Assembly: GCF_019352895.1 (NCBI RefSeq)
Contig: NZ_JAAAFX010000003.1
Span: 47,588-111,587 of the forward strand
Reading direction: 5' to 3'
DNA from: Variovorax boronicumulans
GTDB lineage: Bacteria > Pseudomonadota > Gammaproteobacteria > Burkholderiales > Burkholderiaceae_C
Length of the DNA stretch: 64,000 nt
The position numbers and the translations under genes are program-made. Below are positions 27,655-36,180 of the stretch, one piece after another. Below the pieces are notes generated by a model. It saw nothing but the letters and a program-made list of their open reading frames with translations, searched no databases and had not been told where the DNA came from. Within the stretch, counting starts at the first letter, position 1. Each line of letters begins with the position of its first letter.

Positions 27655-28406
27655 GCGTGTCCTTCCGCTTCGGTGCCGAGGTAGACGGCCTGCACGTCGG
27701 GGTGGCCGCGCACTTCGTCGGCAGTGCCGGTCATCAGCACCTTGCCCTGCACCAGCACCGTGAGCCGGTTGGCGAGCTTGAACACCGCATCCATGTCGTG
27801 CTCGATCAGAAGAATGGCCATTTCGCTGCGCAGCGATTCGATCAGCGTCACCATGCGTGCCGATTCGTCGGGGCCCATGCCGGCCATCGGCTCGTCGAGC
27901 AGCAGCAGCTTGGGTTGGGCGGCGAGGGCGAGCGCCACGTCGAGCGCGCGCTGCGCGCCGTGCGGCAGGGTGCCGGCGATGCGCTGGCGTTCGCTGGCGA
28001 GGCCCACGCGCTCGGCCAATGCCTCGGCCTGCGCGACCAGGTCGGCCTCGCGGGCGCGCGGCGCCATGAAGCGCATGCTGCTGCCCGCGTGCGCCTGCAC
28101 CGCGAGCATCAGGTTGTCGTGCACCGTCTCGTTGGCGAACACGCGCGTGACCTGGAAGCAGCGCGACAGGCCCGCGCCCACGCGCTGGTGGTCCTTCAGG
28201 CCGGTGATGTCGCGCTCGCCCAGCCAGATGCGGCCGGCATCGGCCTTGAGCAGGCCCGAGATCAGGTTGATCAGCGTGGTCTTGCCGGCACCGTTGGGGC
28301 CGATCAGCGCATGCACCTCGCCGGCATCCACCGTGAGGTTCACATGGTCGGTCGCGAGCAGGCCGCCGAAGCGCTTGACCAGGCCTTCGATTCTGAACAG
28401 GCTCAT
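27651..28406 (-). CDS. livG: branched-chain amino acid-type ABC transporter ATPase LivG
   Basis: A 251-residue ATPase starting at ATG 28406. Walker A is GPNGAGKTT, and the long Q-loop insertion with LSRCFQVTRVFANETVHDNL is the LivG hallmark, as is IEHDMDAVF after Walker B LLLLDEPMAG. The signature motif reads LPHGAQRALDVAL where the family usually has LSYGQQR, so the second and third positions are changed. Coupled by ATGA overlaps to livM (28403-28406) and livF. Confidence 0.93.
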
Positions 28407-29344
28407 GCGGCCACCGCCTTCTTCCTGCGCGACAGCGCCGCCAGCCCCTTGGGCGCCCACAGCGCCACCGCGATCAGCAGCAGGCCCAGCGGCATGTGCC
28501 AGTGTTCGGTGTGCTGCTTGAGCACCTCCTCCAGCAGCAGCCACACGGCCGCGCCGACGGGTCCGCCCCAGCTGCGGCCCAGGCCGCCGATCACCACCAT
28601 CACCAGCAGCGTGGCCGACTGGGTCCAGTGCATCGCGCCGGGGCTGATGAAGCCGTTGCCGCCCGCGAGCAGCGCGCCCGCGAGGCCGGCGATCGCGCCC
28701 GCGATGGCGAAGGCCGCGAGCTGGATGCGGAACACCGGGTAGCCCAGCGCGCGCATGCGCGTCTCGTTGTCGCGGATGCCGCGCAGCGCATGACCGAAGC
28801 GCGAGCCCGTGGCGCGGTGCATCCAGCTCAGCAGCAGCGCGACCAGCGCGAGCACCACCCAGTAGAAATTCGATTCGTTGCCCAGGTCGACGCCCAGGCC
28901 CAGCACCGGGCGCGCGGGCAGCGTGTAGCCGTCGTCGCCGCCGTAGGCCCGCAGCGACACCGCAATGAAGTACAGCATCTGCGCGAAGGCCAGCGTGGTC
29001 ATGATGAAGTAGACGCCGCGCGTGCGCAGCGCCACCGTGCCCACCAGCGCCGCGACCATGCCCGCGACGAGCATCGCGGCTGGCCAGAGGATCCAGGCCG
29101 ACATCACGCCGGCATCGGACAGGGCCACCACCGTGTACGCGCCGACCCCGATGAAGCCCGCATGGCCCAGCGCCACCATGCCGCCGAAGCCCAGGATGAA
29201 GTTGAGGCTGGCTGCGGCCAGCGCGATGATGAGCACGCGCCGCATGAAGCCAACGTAGAACTCCATGCCGAACAGCGGTGCCACCAGCGGGAAGGCCGCA
29301 AGCGCGAGCAGCAGCGCCACGAGAAGAAGGGTACGGGGCTTCAT
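28403..29344 (-). CDS. livM: branched-chain amino acid-type ABC transporter permease LivM
   Basis: A 313-residue inner-membrane permease with eight to ten hydrophobic segments. LNFILGFGGMVALGHAGFIGVGAY is the conserved LivM substrate-path loop, and RGIRDNETRMRALGYPVFRIQLAAF is the cytoplasmic EAA-type loop that contacts the ATPases. Start and stop overlap the neighbouring liv genes by four bases each. Confidence 0.92.
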   Translation of the reverse strand: MKPRTLLLVALLLALAAFPLVAPLFGMEFYVGFMRRVLIIALAAASLNFILGFGGMVALGHAGFIGVGAYTVVALSDAGVMSAWILWPAAMLVAGMVAALVGTVALRTRGVYFIMTTLAFAQMLYFIAVSLRAYGGDDGYTLPARPVLGLGVDLGNESNFYWVVLALVALLLSWMHRATGSRFGHALRGIRDNETRMRALGYPVFRIQLAAFAIAGAIAGLAGALLAGGNGFISPGAMHWTQSATLLVMVVIGGLGRSWGGPVGAAVWLLLEEVLKQHTEHWHMPLGLLLIAVALWAPKGLAALSRRKKAVAA

Positions 29345-30261
29345 GCGCGAGCTGAGAAGAGGCCGGAAGGGCGGAAGATCAACACGACGACCATCAGCGC
29401 GTACATCGCCACTTCGGCGAACAGCGGGCCGAGGTCGGCGGCGGTGGCCGGCGGCAGCGTGGCGCGCAGCAGCATGGGCAGGAAGGCGCGGCCGACGGTG
29501 TCGACCAGGCCCACCAGCAGGGCCGCCACGAAGGCGCCGCGCACCGAACCGATGCCGCCGATGACCAGCACCACCAGCGCGGGGATCAGGATCTGTTCGC
29601 CCATGCCGACCTGCACCGCGACGATGGGCCCCATCAGCGCGCCGGCCAGCGCGGCCAGCGCCGCGCCGAGCAGGAACACGCCGTTGAAGATGCGGCCCAC
29701 GCGCACGCCCATGAGCTCGGCCATCGGCCGGTCGGAGGCGCCCGCGCGCACCCGCATGCCGACGCGCGTGTGGTTCACCAGCACATAGAGCGCCAGGGCC
29801 ACGGCCACGCCGGCACCGAGGATCACCAGCCGGTAGGCCGGGTAGGGCAGGCCCTCCATCAGCTGCACCGGGCCGCTCAGGGCCGCGGGCGTGGGCGCCA
29901 TCACCGGCGAGGGGCCCCAGATCATCTTGACGATGTCGTCGGCCACCAGGATCACGCCGAAGGTCGCGAGCACTTGCGCGAGGTGGTCGCGCTTGTAGAG
30001 CCGGCGCATCAGCAGCACCTCGAGCAGCGCGGCGACCACGACGGTGACCACCACGGCCAGGACGATGGCGGCCACGAAGGAGCCGCTCTGCTGGTGGGCC
30101 TGCGCCGCGACGTAGGCGCCCGACATGAACAGCGAGCCGTGCGCGAGGTTCAGCACGTCCATGATGCCGAACACCAGCGTGAGCCCGGCGGCCAGCAGGA
30201 ACAGCATCAGGCCGAAGCCGAGTCCGTTGAGCAGTTGCTCGAGAAGAAGAATACCGGTCAT
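29341..30261 (-). CDS. livH: branched-chain amino acid-type ABC transporter permease LivH
   Basis: A 306-residue permease opening QLLNGLGFGLMLFLLAAGLTLVFGIMDVLNLAHGSLFMSG, which is diagnostic of LivH (NLAHG is the substrate-path motif). About eight TM helices and an EAA-type loop around residues 190-215 (ASDRPMAELMGVRVGRIFN) are visible. It is separated from the binding-protein gene upstream by 116 bp that contain a strong hairpin. Confidence 0.92.
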   Translation of the reverse strand: MTGILLLEQLLNGLGFGLMLFLLAAGLTLVFGIMDVLNLAHGSLFMSGAYVAAQAHQQSGSFVAAIVLAVVVTVVVAALLEVLLMRRLYKRDHLAQVLATFGVILVADDIVKMIWGPSPVMAPTPAALSGPVQLMEGLPYPAYRLVILGAGVAVALALYVLVNHTRVGMRVRAGASDRPMAELMGVRVGRIFNGVFLLGAALAALAGALMGPIVAVQVGMGEQILIPALVVLVIGGIGSVRGAFVAALLVGLVDTVGRAFLPMLLRATLPPATAADLGPLFAEVAMYALMVVVLIFRPSGLFSARA

Positions 30262-30295
30262 GGATCCAGACGGTCTTGGATGACGGATGCGAGGA

Positions 30296-30331
30296 ACACC
30301 GCCGGGCCGATTCCTGCCGGGCCGGCGGTGT
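30296..30331. repeat. intercistronic hairpin between binding protein and livH
   Basis: ACACCGCCGG (30296-30305) and CCGGCGGTGT (30322-30331) form a perfect 10-bp stem with a 16-nt loop in the mRNA between the binding-protein stop and livH. No T-run follows on the transcribed (minus) strand, so it is not an intrinsic terminator. Placed directly after a binding-protein gene it probably stabilises that 3' end and lowers downstream expression, as described for REP hairpins in maltose and histidine operons. Confidence 0.65.
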
Positions 30332-30377
30332 GGGAGAAGAAGAGGCTGGCGCGGCGCCGGCCTTCAGGCACCAGGGC

Positions 30378-31589
30378 CTACTTCAGCGGGCACTTGTCGG
30401 CGTAGGTGTCGCCGTAGTTCGTGAGCAGCGTGCTCACCGTCTTGTTCGTGACCTTGCCCTGGGCGTCCTTGCCGATCACGCGCAGGTAGAAGTTCTCGAT
30501 GGGGTAGTGGTTGTTCGCGTACTTGAAGCTGCCGCGCGTCGACGCGTAGTTGGCCTTCTTCAGGGCGGCGATCACGGCTTCGCGGTTCTGCGCATTGCCA
30601 CCGGCCTGCTTCACGGCCGCGTCCATGGCCAGGATCACGTCGTAGGCCTGGGCGGCGTACAGCGAGGGGTAGCGGCCGTTGTATTCCTTGCGGAAGGCGG
30701 CGACGAAGGCCTTGTTGGGGGCGTTGTCGAGGTCGTGCGCCCAATGCGAGGTGTTGAACAGGCCCAGCATCGGTTCGCCCACCGCGCCGATCACGTCCTC
30801 GTCGGCCGAGAAGCCGCTGGTGACCAGCGTGATGTCCTTCGACAGGCCCGCGCCCACGAACTGCTTGATGAAGTTGATGCCCATCGCGCCGGGCAGGAAG
30901 AAGTAGATCGAGTCGGGCTTGGCCGCGCGGATCTGCGCCAGCTCGGCCGCATAGTCGATCTGGCCCAGCTTGGTGTAGAGCTCGTCGGCGACCTGGCCCT
31001 TGAACTGGCGCTTGACGCCGCCCATCGCGTCCTTGCCCGCGGGGTAGTTGGGGGCGATCAGCACCATCTTCTTGAAGCCGCGGTCCTGCGCGAACTTGCC
31101 GGCCGCTTCGTGGAACTGGTCGTTCTGGTAGGCGGTGCCGAAGAAATAGGCATTGCACTGCGCGCCGGCGAACTGGCTGGGGCCGGCGTTCGACGAGAGG
31201 TAGGGCACCTTGGCCGCGAACAGCGTGGGGCCGACCGCGATCGCGATGTTCGAGCCGATCGGGCCGCTGAACAGGTCGATCTTGTCGCGCTGGATCATGC
31301 GGTCGACCAGCTGCTTGGCCTGGTCGGGGCTGCCGGCCATGTCGGCCTGGATGAACTCGACCGGCTGGCCGCCCAGCTTGCCGCCCAGCTGCTTGATGCC
31401 CAGCGCGAAACCGTCACGCGCCTCGGCACCCAGCGCGGCGAACGGACCGGAGATGTCGAGCGCCAGGCCCACCTTCACCGGCTCGGCCAGCGCACCGCCG
31501 GCAAAGCCGAAGGCGGAGGCCAGCGCCAGGGCGCACAAGGAACGTGACAGGCGGGTCGTGGCGGGCGGCGGGGTGATCTTCGAGCGCAT
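30378..31589 (-). CDS. periplasmic binding protein of the Liv-type ABC transporter
   Basis: A 403-residue Leu/Ile/Val-type binding protein. Signal peptide: SLCALALASAFGFAGGALA. The mature protein opens EPVKVGLALDISGPFAALG, the standard Peripla_BP_6 start, and has PDQAKQLVDRMIQ and the interlobe segments of the family. ATG 31589 follows GGAG (minus strand, 31591-31598 region). The frame stays open to 31664, but that extension has no signal peptide. The ligand cannot be named; branched-chain amino acids, aromatic acids or amides are possible. First gene of the operon, with its own promoter. Confidence 0.92.
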   Translation of the reverse strand: MRSKITPPPATTRLSRSLCALALASAFGFAGGALAEPVKVGLALDISGPFAALGAEARDGFALGIKQLGGKLGGQPVEFIQADMAGSPDQAKQLVDRMIQRDKIDLFSGPIGSNIAIAVGPTLFAAKVPYLSSNAGPSQFAGAQCNAYFFGTAYQNDQFHEAAGKFAQDRGFKKMVLIAPNYPAGKDAMGGVKRQFKGQVADELYTKLGQIDYAAELAQIRAAKPDSIYFFLPGAMGINFIKQFVGAGLSKDITLVTSGFSADEDVIGAVGEPMLGLFNTSHWAHDLDNAPNKAFVAAFRKEYNGRYPSLYAAQAYDVILAMDAAVKQAGGNAQNREAVIAALKKANYASTRGSFKYANNHYPIENFYLRVIGKDAQGKVTNKTVSTLLTNYGDTYADKCPLK

Positions 31590-31603
31590 GGAGACTCCGG
31601 TAG

Positions 31604-31618
31604 TAAGGGTTGGCACCA
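31604..31618. repeat. 15-bp inverted repeat, arm 1 (TAAGGGTTGGCACCA)
   Basis: Perfect reverse complement of the arm at 31716-31730. It lies in the 5' leader of the binding-protein gene, about 15 bp upstream of its ATG. With 97 bp between arms it cannot be an intrinsic terminator and looks like one of two operator sites flanking the promoter. Confidence 0.7.
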
Positions 31619-31672
31619 CATCGATGCATGCGGCCCCGGCATTGTGCGGAGCCACTTCATTCACAAGTCAAT

Positions 31673-31700
31673 ACTTTATGCATGAAGCATCTGGTGTCAA
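31673..31700 (-). promoter_or_regulatory. candidate promoter of the liv-type operon
   Basis: On the minus strand, TTGACA (31700-31695) is followed after 16 bp by TAAAGT (31678-31673), a perfect -35 and a partial -10, giving transcription start near 31666 and a leader of about 75 nt. The -35 is embedded in TGGTGTCAAC (31693-31702, plus strand), which resembles the inverted-repeat arm TGGTGCCAAC starting 23 bp away. Confidence 0.6.
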
Positions 31701-31715
31701 CGGGGCTTGCACGAA

Positions 31716-31730
31716 TGGTGCCAACCCTTA
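31716..31730. repeat. 15-bp inverted repeat, arm 2 (TGGTGCCAACCCTTA)
   Basis: Reverse complement of 31604-31618 with no mismatch. It sits upstream of the -35 of the liv-type promoter, and an imperfect third copy (TGGTGTCAAC) overlaps the -35 itself. The arrangement suggests cooperative or loop-forming binding of one regulator on both sides of the promoter. Confidence 0.7.
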
Positions 31731-31774
31731 GCCGGCGCGGCCGTGCCGCCTCGGGCGCCTGCCCGGCGCCGCCC

Positions 31775-32629
31775 TCAGTCCGCCGTGCCGCCGGTTTCGT
31801 AGAGCCGCCAGGCCGCCTCGGCGCCGAGGCCGCGGTGGATCATGGCCATCAGCGCGGCCACCACGCCCGAAGGGTTGGCATGCTGGTAGACGTTGCGTCC
31901 GTAGACCATGCCGACGGCGCCCTGGTCCAGCAGCACGCGCGAGCGCGCGAACACCTGCTGCAGGTCCTCGCGGCCGCCGCCGCGCACGAGCACGGGGCAG
32001 CGCGCGGCCTGCACCACGCGGTGGAAGTCGGCGGGGTCGCTGGTCGGGTCGGCCTTGACGATGTCGGCCCCCATCTCGCGTGCCAGGCGCGTCAGCGTGA
32101 CGATCTTCTCGGCGTCGCCGTCGACGCTGTAGCGGCTGCCGGCGGTCGGGGCCTGCATCACCAGCGGCTCGATCATCAGCGGCATGCCGTAGCGGTCGCA
32201 GTCGGCGCGCACGCGCGCGATGTTCTGCACGCACTGGCGGAACAGCTCGGGCTCGTCGGGCAGCATGAACAGGTTGACCACCACGCAGGCGGCGTCCATC
32301 TGCACCGCGGGCAGCACCGGGTCGTCGTGGTTCTGCAGCACGGCCCACATCGCGCGGTGCCGGGTCGCGTTGTAGGGGTTGCCCATGTCCAGGCGCATCA
32401 CCAGCGCGGGGCGGCCGCGGCCGGGGCGGTGCTGCAGCAGGTCGGCCTGGCCGAGGTTGAGCTGGATGGCGTCGGGCGCAGCGGCCACGAGCTTGTCCAG
32501 CACCGCGGGCATGTCCTCGAGCCCGTCGAGGAAGGTGGGTTCGTTGCACACGCCGTGGTCGAGCGCGATGTCCAGGCAGCGCCCGTTGTGCAGCAGCCGG
32601 CTCAGGCGTGCGGTCTTGTCCGTCGACAT
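31775..32629 (-). CDS. DhnA/DeoC-type class I aldolase (LsrF/FbaB-like)
   Basis: A 284-residue TIM-barrel aldolase of the group containing class I fructose-bisphosphate aldolase FbaB, LsrF and related enzymes. The opening DIALDHGV, the Schiff-base lysine segment GADIVKADPTSD (Lys near 196) and the phosphate-binding VRGGGREDLQQVF/GAVGMVYGRNV loops are all visible. Such enzymes cleave or transfer acyl groups on phosphorylated ketoses, giving dihydroxyacetone phosphate or acetyl-type products. It is the last gene of the minus-strand arm of the carbohydrate locus. ATG 32629 follows an AGGA tract. Confidence 0.85.
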   Translation of the reverse strand: MSTDKTARLSRLLHNGRCLDIALDHGVCNEPTFLDGLEDMPAVLDKLVAAAPDAIQLNLGQADLLQHRPGRGRPALVMRLDMGNPYNATRHRAMWAVLQNHDDPVLPAVQMDAACVVVNLFMLPDEPELFRQCVQNIARVRADCDRYGMPLMIEPLVMQAPTAGSRYSVDGDAEKIVTLTRLAREMGADIVKADPTSDPADFHRVVQAARCPVLVRGGGREDLQQVFARSRVLLDQGAVGMVYGRNVYQHANPSGVVAALMAMIHRGLGAEAAWRLYETGGTAD

Positions 32630-32663
32630 GGGAAGAGGTCCTTGAGTGGAGAGGGAAGGGGAG

Positions 32664-33665
32664 TCAGGCCAGCGCGTGCAGGTGCGCGGCCGCGGCCGCG
32701 TCGATGCGTTGCAGTGCCTCGTCGTGCAGGGCCAGCGCACCGGCGGCTGCGTTCTCGGTCGCCTGCTGCGGCACGCGCGCGCCGCACAGCGCCACCGACA
32801 CGCTGCCGCGCGCCAGCGTCCAGGCGATCATCAGCTGGCCGAAGGAGCAGCCGAGCTGCCGGCGCAGCGGCTCGAGCGTCTCGAAGAAGGCCGCGAGCCT
32901 GGCGCGGTTGCCAGCGCTGAAGCGCGGGTTGCTCGCGCGCTGGTCGTCGCCGGTGAACTGGCGCGCGGGGTCGATGGGGCCCGCGAGCAGGCCCAGCGCC
33001 AGCGACGAATAGCCCAGCACCGCGACGTCGTGCTCGGCGCACAGCGGCAGCAGCGTCTGCTCGATCTCGCGGTCGATCAGGCTGTAGCGCTCCTGCGCCG
33101 CATCGACGGGGCCGTACTGCAGGTACTCGGCCAGCGTCTCGGGGCTCACGTTGCTCACGCCGATGGCGCGGATCTTTCCCTGCTGCTTGAGCGAGAGCAG
33201 CGCGTCCATGGTCTCGGCCACGGGCGTGGTGCTGTCCTGCCAGTGCGTGATGTAGAGGTCGATGTGGTCGGTCTGCAGGCGCCTGAGGCTCTCTTCGCAT
33301 TCATGGAAGATCGACTCGCGGCCCAGGTAGCGGTACACCGGGTGGCCGTCCTCCTCGAAGAAGTGCGTGCCTTCCCGCGTGTGCCAGACCAGCCCGCACT
33401 TGGTGGCGATCACGGCTTCGTGGCGGCGGCCCTTGAGCGCGGCGCCGACGATGCTTTCGGAGCGCCCGAGCCCATACGCCGGCGCGGTGTCGATCAGCGT
33501 CACGCCTGCGTCCAGCGAAGCCTGGATCGCGCGCACGGCCGCTGCCTCGTCGGCACCACCCCACATCCATCCGCCCATGGCCCAGGTGCCCAGGCCGATG
33601 GCCGAGCATGCGATGCCCGAGGGGCCGAGCGTGGTCTTCTTCATCGTCGGTGCGTTGTCGTTCAT
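32664..33665 (-). CDS. aldo/keto reductase
   Basis: A 333-residue (alpha/beta)8 NADPH-dependent reductase. The catalytic residues are in place: Asp59 and Tyr64 in DTAPAYG, Lys89 in VIATKCG, and the histidine in LYITHWQ. An aldehyde or ketone of sugar origin is the likely substrate given its place between the sugar permease and the aldolase. Its start overlaps the permease stop by four bases (33662-33665). It could reduce an aldehyde released by the aldolase or prepare the imported sugar; the sequence does not decide. Confidence 0.9.
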   Translation of the reverse strand: MNDNAPTMKKTTLGPSGIACSAIGLGTWAMGGWMWGGADEAAAVRAIQASLDAGVTLIDTAPAYGLGRSESIVGAALKGRRHEAVIATKCGLVWHTREGTHFFEEDGHPVYRYLGRESIFHECEESLRRLQTDHIDLYITHWQDSTTPVAETMDALLSLKQQGKIRAIGVSNVSPETLAEYLQYGPVDAAQERYSLIDREIEQTLLPLCAEHDVAVLGYSSLALGLLAGPIDPARQFTGDDQRASNPRFSAGNRARLAAFFETLEPLRRQLGCSFGQLMIAWTLARGSVSVALCGARVPQQATENAAAGALALHDEALQRIDAAAAAHLHALA

Positions 33666-34663
33666 CGCTGGGTCTTTCGTGTGTTCAGGAGGTGGTCGAT
33701 GGTCACGGCCGCGAGCAGGATCAGGCCCTTGATCACGTCCTGCCAGTAGGGCGAGACGTCGAGCAGGATCAGCGAGCTGGTCACCACCGACAGCAGCGCC
33801 AGGCCCAGCACCGCGCCCAGCACCGTGCCCGCGCCGCCCTTGAGGCTGGCGCCGCCGATCACGGCCGCGGCGATCACGTTGAGTTCCATGCCCATGCCGA
33901 AGGTGGGCGTGGCGGCGCCGAAGCGCGCGGTGTAGATCACGCCGGCCAGGCCGGCCGAGGCCGAGCACAGCACCGTGACCCAGAACTTCACATGGCCCAC
34001 GCGGATGCCCGAGTACAGCGCGGCCTTCTCGTTGCTGCCGGTGTAGAACACGCGCCGCAGCAGGGTCGAGCGGCGCAGCACGAAGTCGCTGACCACCACG
34101 ATCGCCACGAAGATCAGGATCACCGCCGGCACGCCGAACAGCGTGCCCTGGCCGATGAACTTGAACTCGGCCGGCAGCGAGAACAGCGACTGCGGCGTGC
34201 CCTGCGTGAGCGCCAGGCACAGGCCGCGCACGATCACCATGAAGGCCAGCGAGGCGATGAAGTGGTTGAGCCCGATGCGCGTGACGCAGCCGCCGATCAT
34301 CGCGCCGATGCCCGCGCTCGCGGCGATGGCGATGAGCCCGGCCGTCCACGGATCGAGGCCCATGAGGAACAGCTTGCCCGTGACCACCATCGCGAAGCAC
34401 ACCACCGAGCCCACCGACAGGTCGATGCCGCCGACGATCAGCAGGATGGTCATGCCCACCACCACGATGCCTTCGATGGAAAAGGACAGCAGCATCGCGC
34501 GCACGTTGTCCCAGGTGAGGAAGTAGGGCGAGGCGAAGCTCATCGCCACGCACAGCGCCGCGATGATCAGCAGCAGGCCCATCTCGCGCATGCGGATGAG
34601 CTGGAGGGCGGGCTTCGCCGGTCGCGGCGCCAGGCCCGCGTCGAGTTGTGCTGGAGGGTTCAT
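33662..34663 (-). CDS. sugar ABC transporter permease (RbsC-type)
   Basis: A 333-residue permease with about eight to ten TM helices. IVVVGMTILLIVGGIDLSVGSV is the conserved RbsC/XylH segment, NHFIASLAFMVIVRGL and GAATPTFGMGMELNVIAAAVIGGASL are further family landmarks. It forms the channel of the carbohydrate importer with the ATPase upstream and the binding protein before that. ATGA overlaps on both sides (34660-34663 and 33662-33665) show tight coupling. Confidence 0.93.
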   Translation of the reverse strand: MNPPAQLDAGLAPRPAKPALQLIRMREMGLLLIIAALCVAMSFASPYFLTWDNVRAMLLSFSIEGIVVVGMTILLIVGGIDLSVGSVVCFAMVVTGKLFLMGLDPWTAGLIAIAASAGIGAMIGGCVTRIGLNHFIASLAFMVIVRGLCLALTQGTPQSLFSLPAEFKFIGQGTLFGVPAVILIFVAIVVVSDFVLRRSTLLRRVFYTGSNEKAALYSGIRVGHVKFWVTVLCSASAGLAGVIYTARFGAATPTFGMGMELNVIAAAVIGGASLKGGAGTVLGAVLGLALLSVVTSSLILLDVSPYWQDVIKGLILLAAVTIDHLLNTRKTQR

Positions 34664-36180
34664 GCTGTTTCCTGTTCGCATAGTCCGGAGGCCAGCCGCA
34701 GCAGCGCCTCTTCCGTCATGTCGTGGCCCTGCAGCTCGCCGGCCAGCCGGCCGTCGCGGATCACCAGCGCGCGGTCGCACAGGCCGATGATCTCGGGCAG
34801 TTCCGAGGAGATCACCACCACGCCCGTGCCCTGGTTCGCGAGCTCGCGCAGGATGTGGTGGATCTCCGACTTGGCGCCCACGTCGACGCCGCGCGTGGGC
34901 TCGTCCATCAGCAGCACCGAGGGTTCGGTGGCCAGCAGCTTGGCGATCGCCACCTTCTGCTGGTTGCCGCCCGACAGGCTGGCCACCTCGATGGCCACGC
35001 CGTCCGATTTCAGCTTGAGCTTGGCGCCCAGCGCCACCGCCAGCCGGTGTTCGGCCGCGCGCTGCAGCAGCCCGAAGCGCGAGCTCACGCGCTGCAGCGC
35101 CATCGAGGCGATGTTCTGCGCGATCGGCAGGTCGAGGTAGACCCCGGCCGCCTTGCGGTCCTCGCTGAGGTAGGCGATGCCGGCGCGCAGCGCGTCGCTG
35201 TATTTGCGAATCGACAGTGCCTTGCCGCGCAGCCGCACCGTGCCGCGCGTCGCGGGGCGCAGGCCGCACACGGTCTCGGCCAGCTCGCTGCGGCCCGCGC
35301 CCATCAGGCCCGCGATGCCGAGGATCTCGCCACGCCGGAGCGCAAAGGACACGCCGTGCACGCGCGCGCCGTCGGCGACGTCGCTCACCTCCAGCACGGC
35401 ATCACCCGCGGCCGAGGCCTGCTGCTTGGGCGGGTAGTAGTTGCCCAGGTCGCGCCCGACCATGCGGCGCACCAGGCCGTCGGCATCGAGTTCGGCCAGC
35501 GGGCCGCTGTGCACGTTGCGCCCATCGCGCAGCACGGTCACGCGATCGCAGTGCGCGAAGATCTCGGCCATGCGGTGGCTGATGTAGACGATGCCGATGC
35601 CCTGCGCCTTGAGGTCGTGCAGCACCTTGAACAGCGCGGCCGATTCGTTGTCGGTCAGCGCGGCGGTGGGCTCGTCGAGGATCAGCACCTTGCAGTCGAG
35701 CGTGAGCGCCTTGGCGATCTCGACCAGCTGCTGGCTCGAGATGCTGAGCTCGCTCACGCGCGCGGCGGGGTCGATGTCCTGCCCCAGCCGTTGCAGCACC
35801 GTGGTGGCGCGCGCGTTGAGGCTGGCGTAGTCCATCCACGCCTGCCGGCCGGCGTTGATCTCGGGCATGAAGATGTTCTCGGCCACGGTGGCGTCCGCGC
35901 ACAACGCGATCTCCTGGTGCACCAGGCCGATGCCCAGGCGCATCGCATGCGCCGGGCCGTCGATGACCACCGGTTGGCCGTCGAGCGTGATCTGCCCCTC
36001 GTCCGGCTGGTGGATGCCATCGATGATGTTCATCAGCGTGGACTTGCCCGCGCCGTTCTCGCCGCACAGCGCGTGGATCTCGCCGCGCGCGAGCGAGAAG
36101 TCCACGCCCGAGAGCGCGCGCGAAGCGCCGAAGCGCTTGCCGATGCCGCGCAGTGCGAGCAGATCGCTCACAGCGTTCAT
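34660..36180 (-). CDS. sugar ABC transporter ATPase (RbsA/MglA-type, two NBDs)
   Basis: A 506-residue double ATPase. The first domain has a canonical Walker A (GENGAGKST), Q-loop LVHQE, signature LSISSQQ and Walker B VLILDEPTAAL. The second has the degenerate loop GLMGAGRSE usual in this family, but signature SLSGGNQQK and Walker B VLLMDEPTRGVDVGA. It energises import through the RbsC-type permease. Start and stop overlap both neighbours by four bases. Confidence 0.94.
   Translation of the reverse strand: MNAVSDLLALRGIGKRFGASRALSGVDFSLARGEIHALCGENGAGKSTLMNIIDGIHQPDEGQITLDGQPVVIDGPAHAMRLGIGLVHQEIALCADATVAENIFMPEINAGRQAWMDYASLNARATTVLQRLGQDIDPAARVSELSISSQQLVEIAKALTLDCKVLILDEPTAALTDNESAALFKVLHDLKAQGIGIVYISHRMAEIFAHCDRVTVLRDGRNVHSGPLAELDADGLVRRMVGRDLGNYYPPKQQASAAGDAVLEVSDVADGARVHGVSFALRRGEILGIAGLMGAGRSELAETVCGLRPATRGTVRLRGKALSIRKYSDALRAGIAYLSEDRKAAGVYLDLPIAQNIASMALQRVSSRFGLLQRAAEHRLAVALGAKLKLKSDGVAIEVASLSGGNQQKVAIAKLLATEPSVLLMDEPTRGVDVGAKSEIHHILRELANQGTGVVVISSELPEIIGLCDRALVIRDGRLAGELQGHDMTEEALLRLASGLCEQETA

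Noticed and set aside
31604..31730. The 15-bp inverted repeat as a terminator of the carbohydrate arm
   Set aside because: The loop would be 97 nt and no T-run follows; the promoter lies between the arms.
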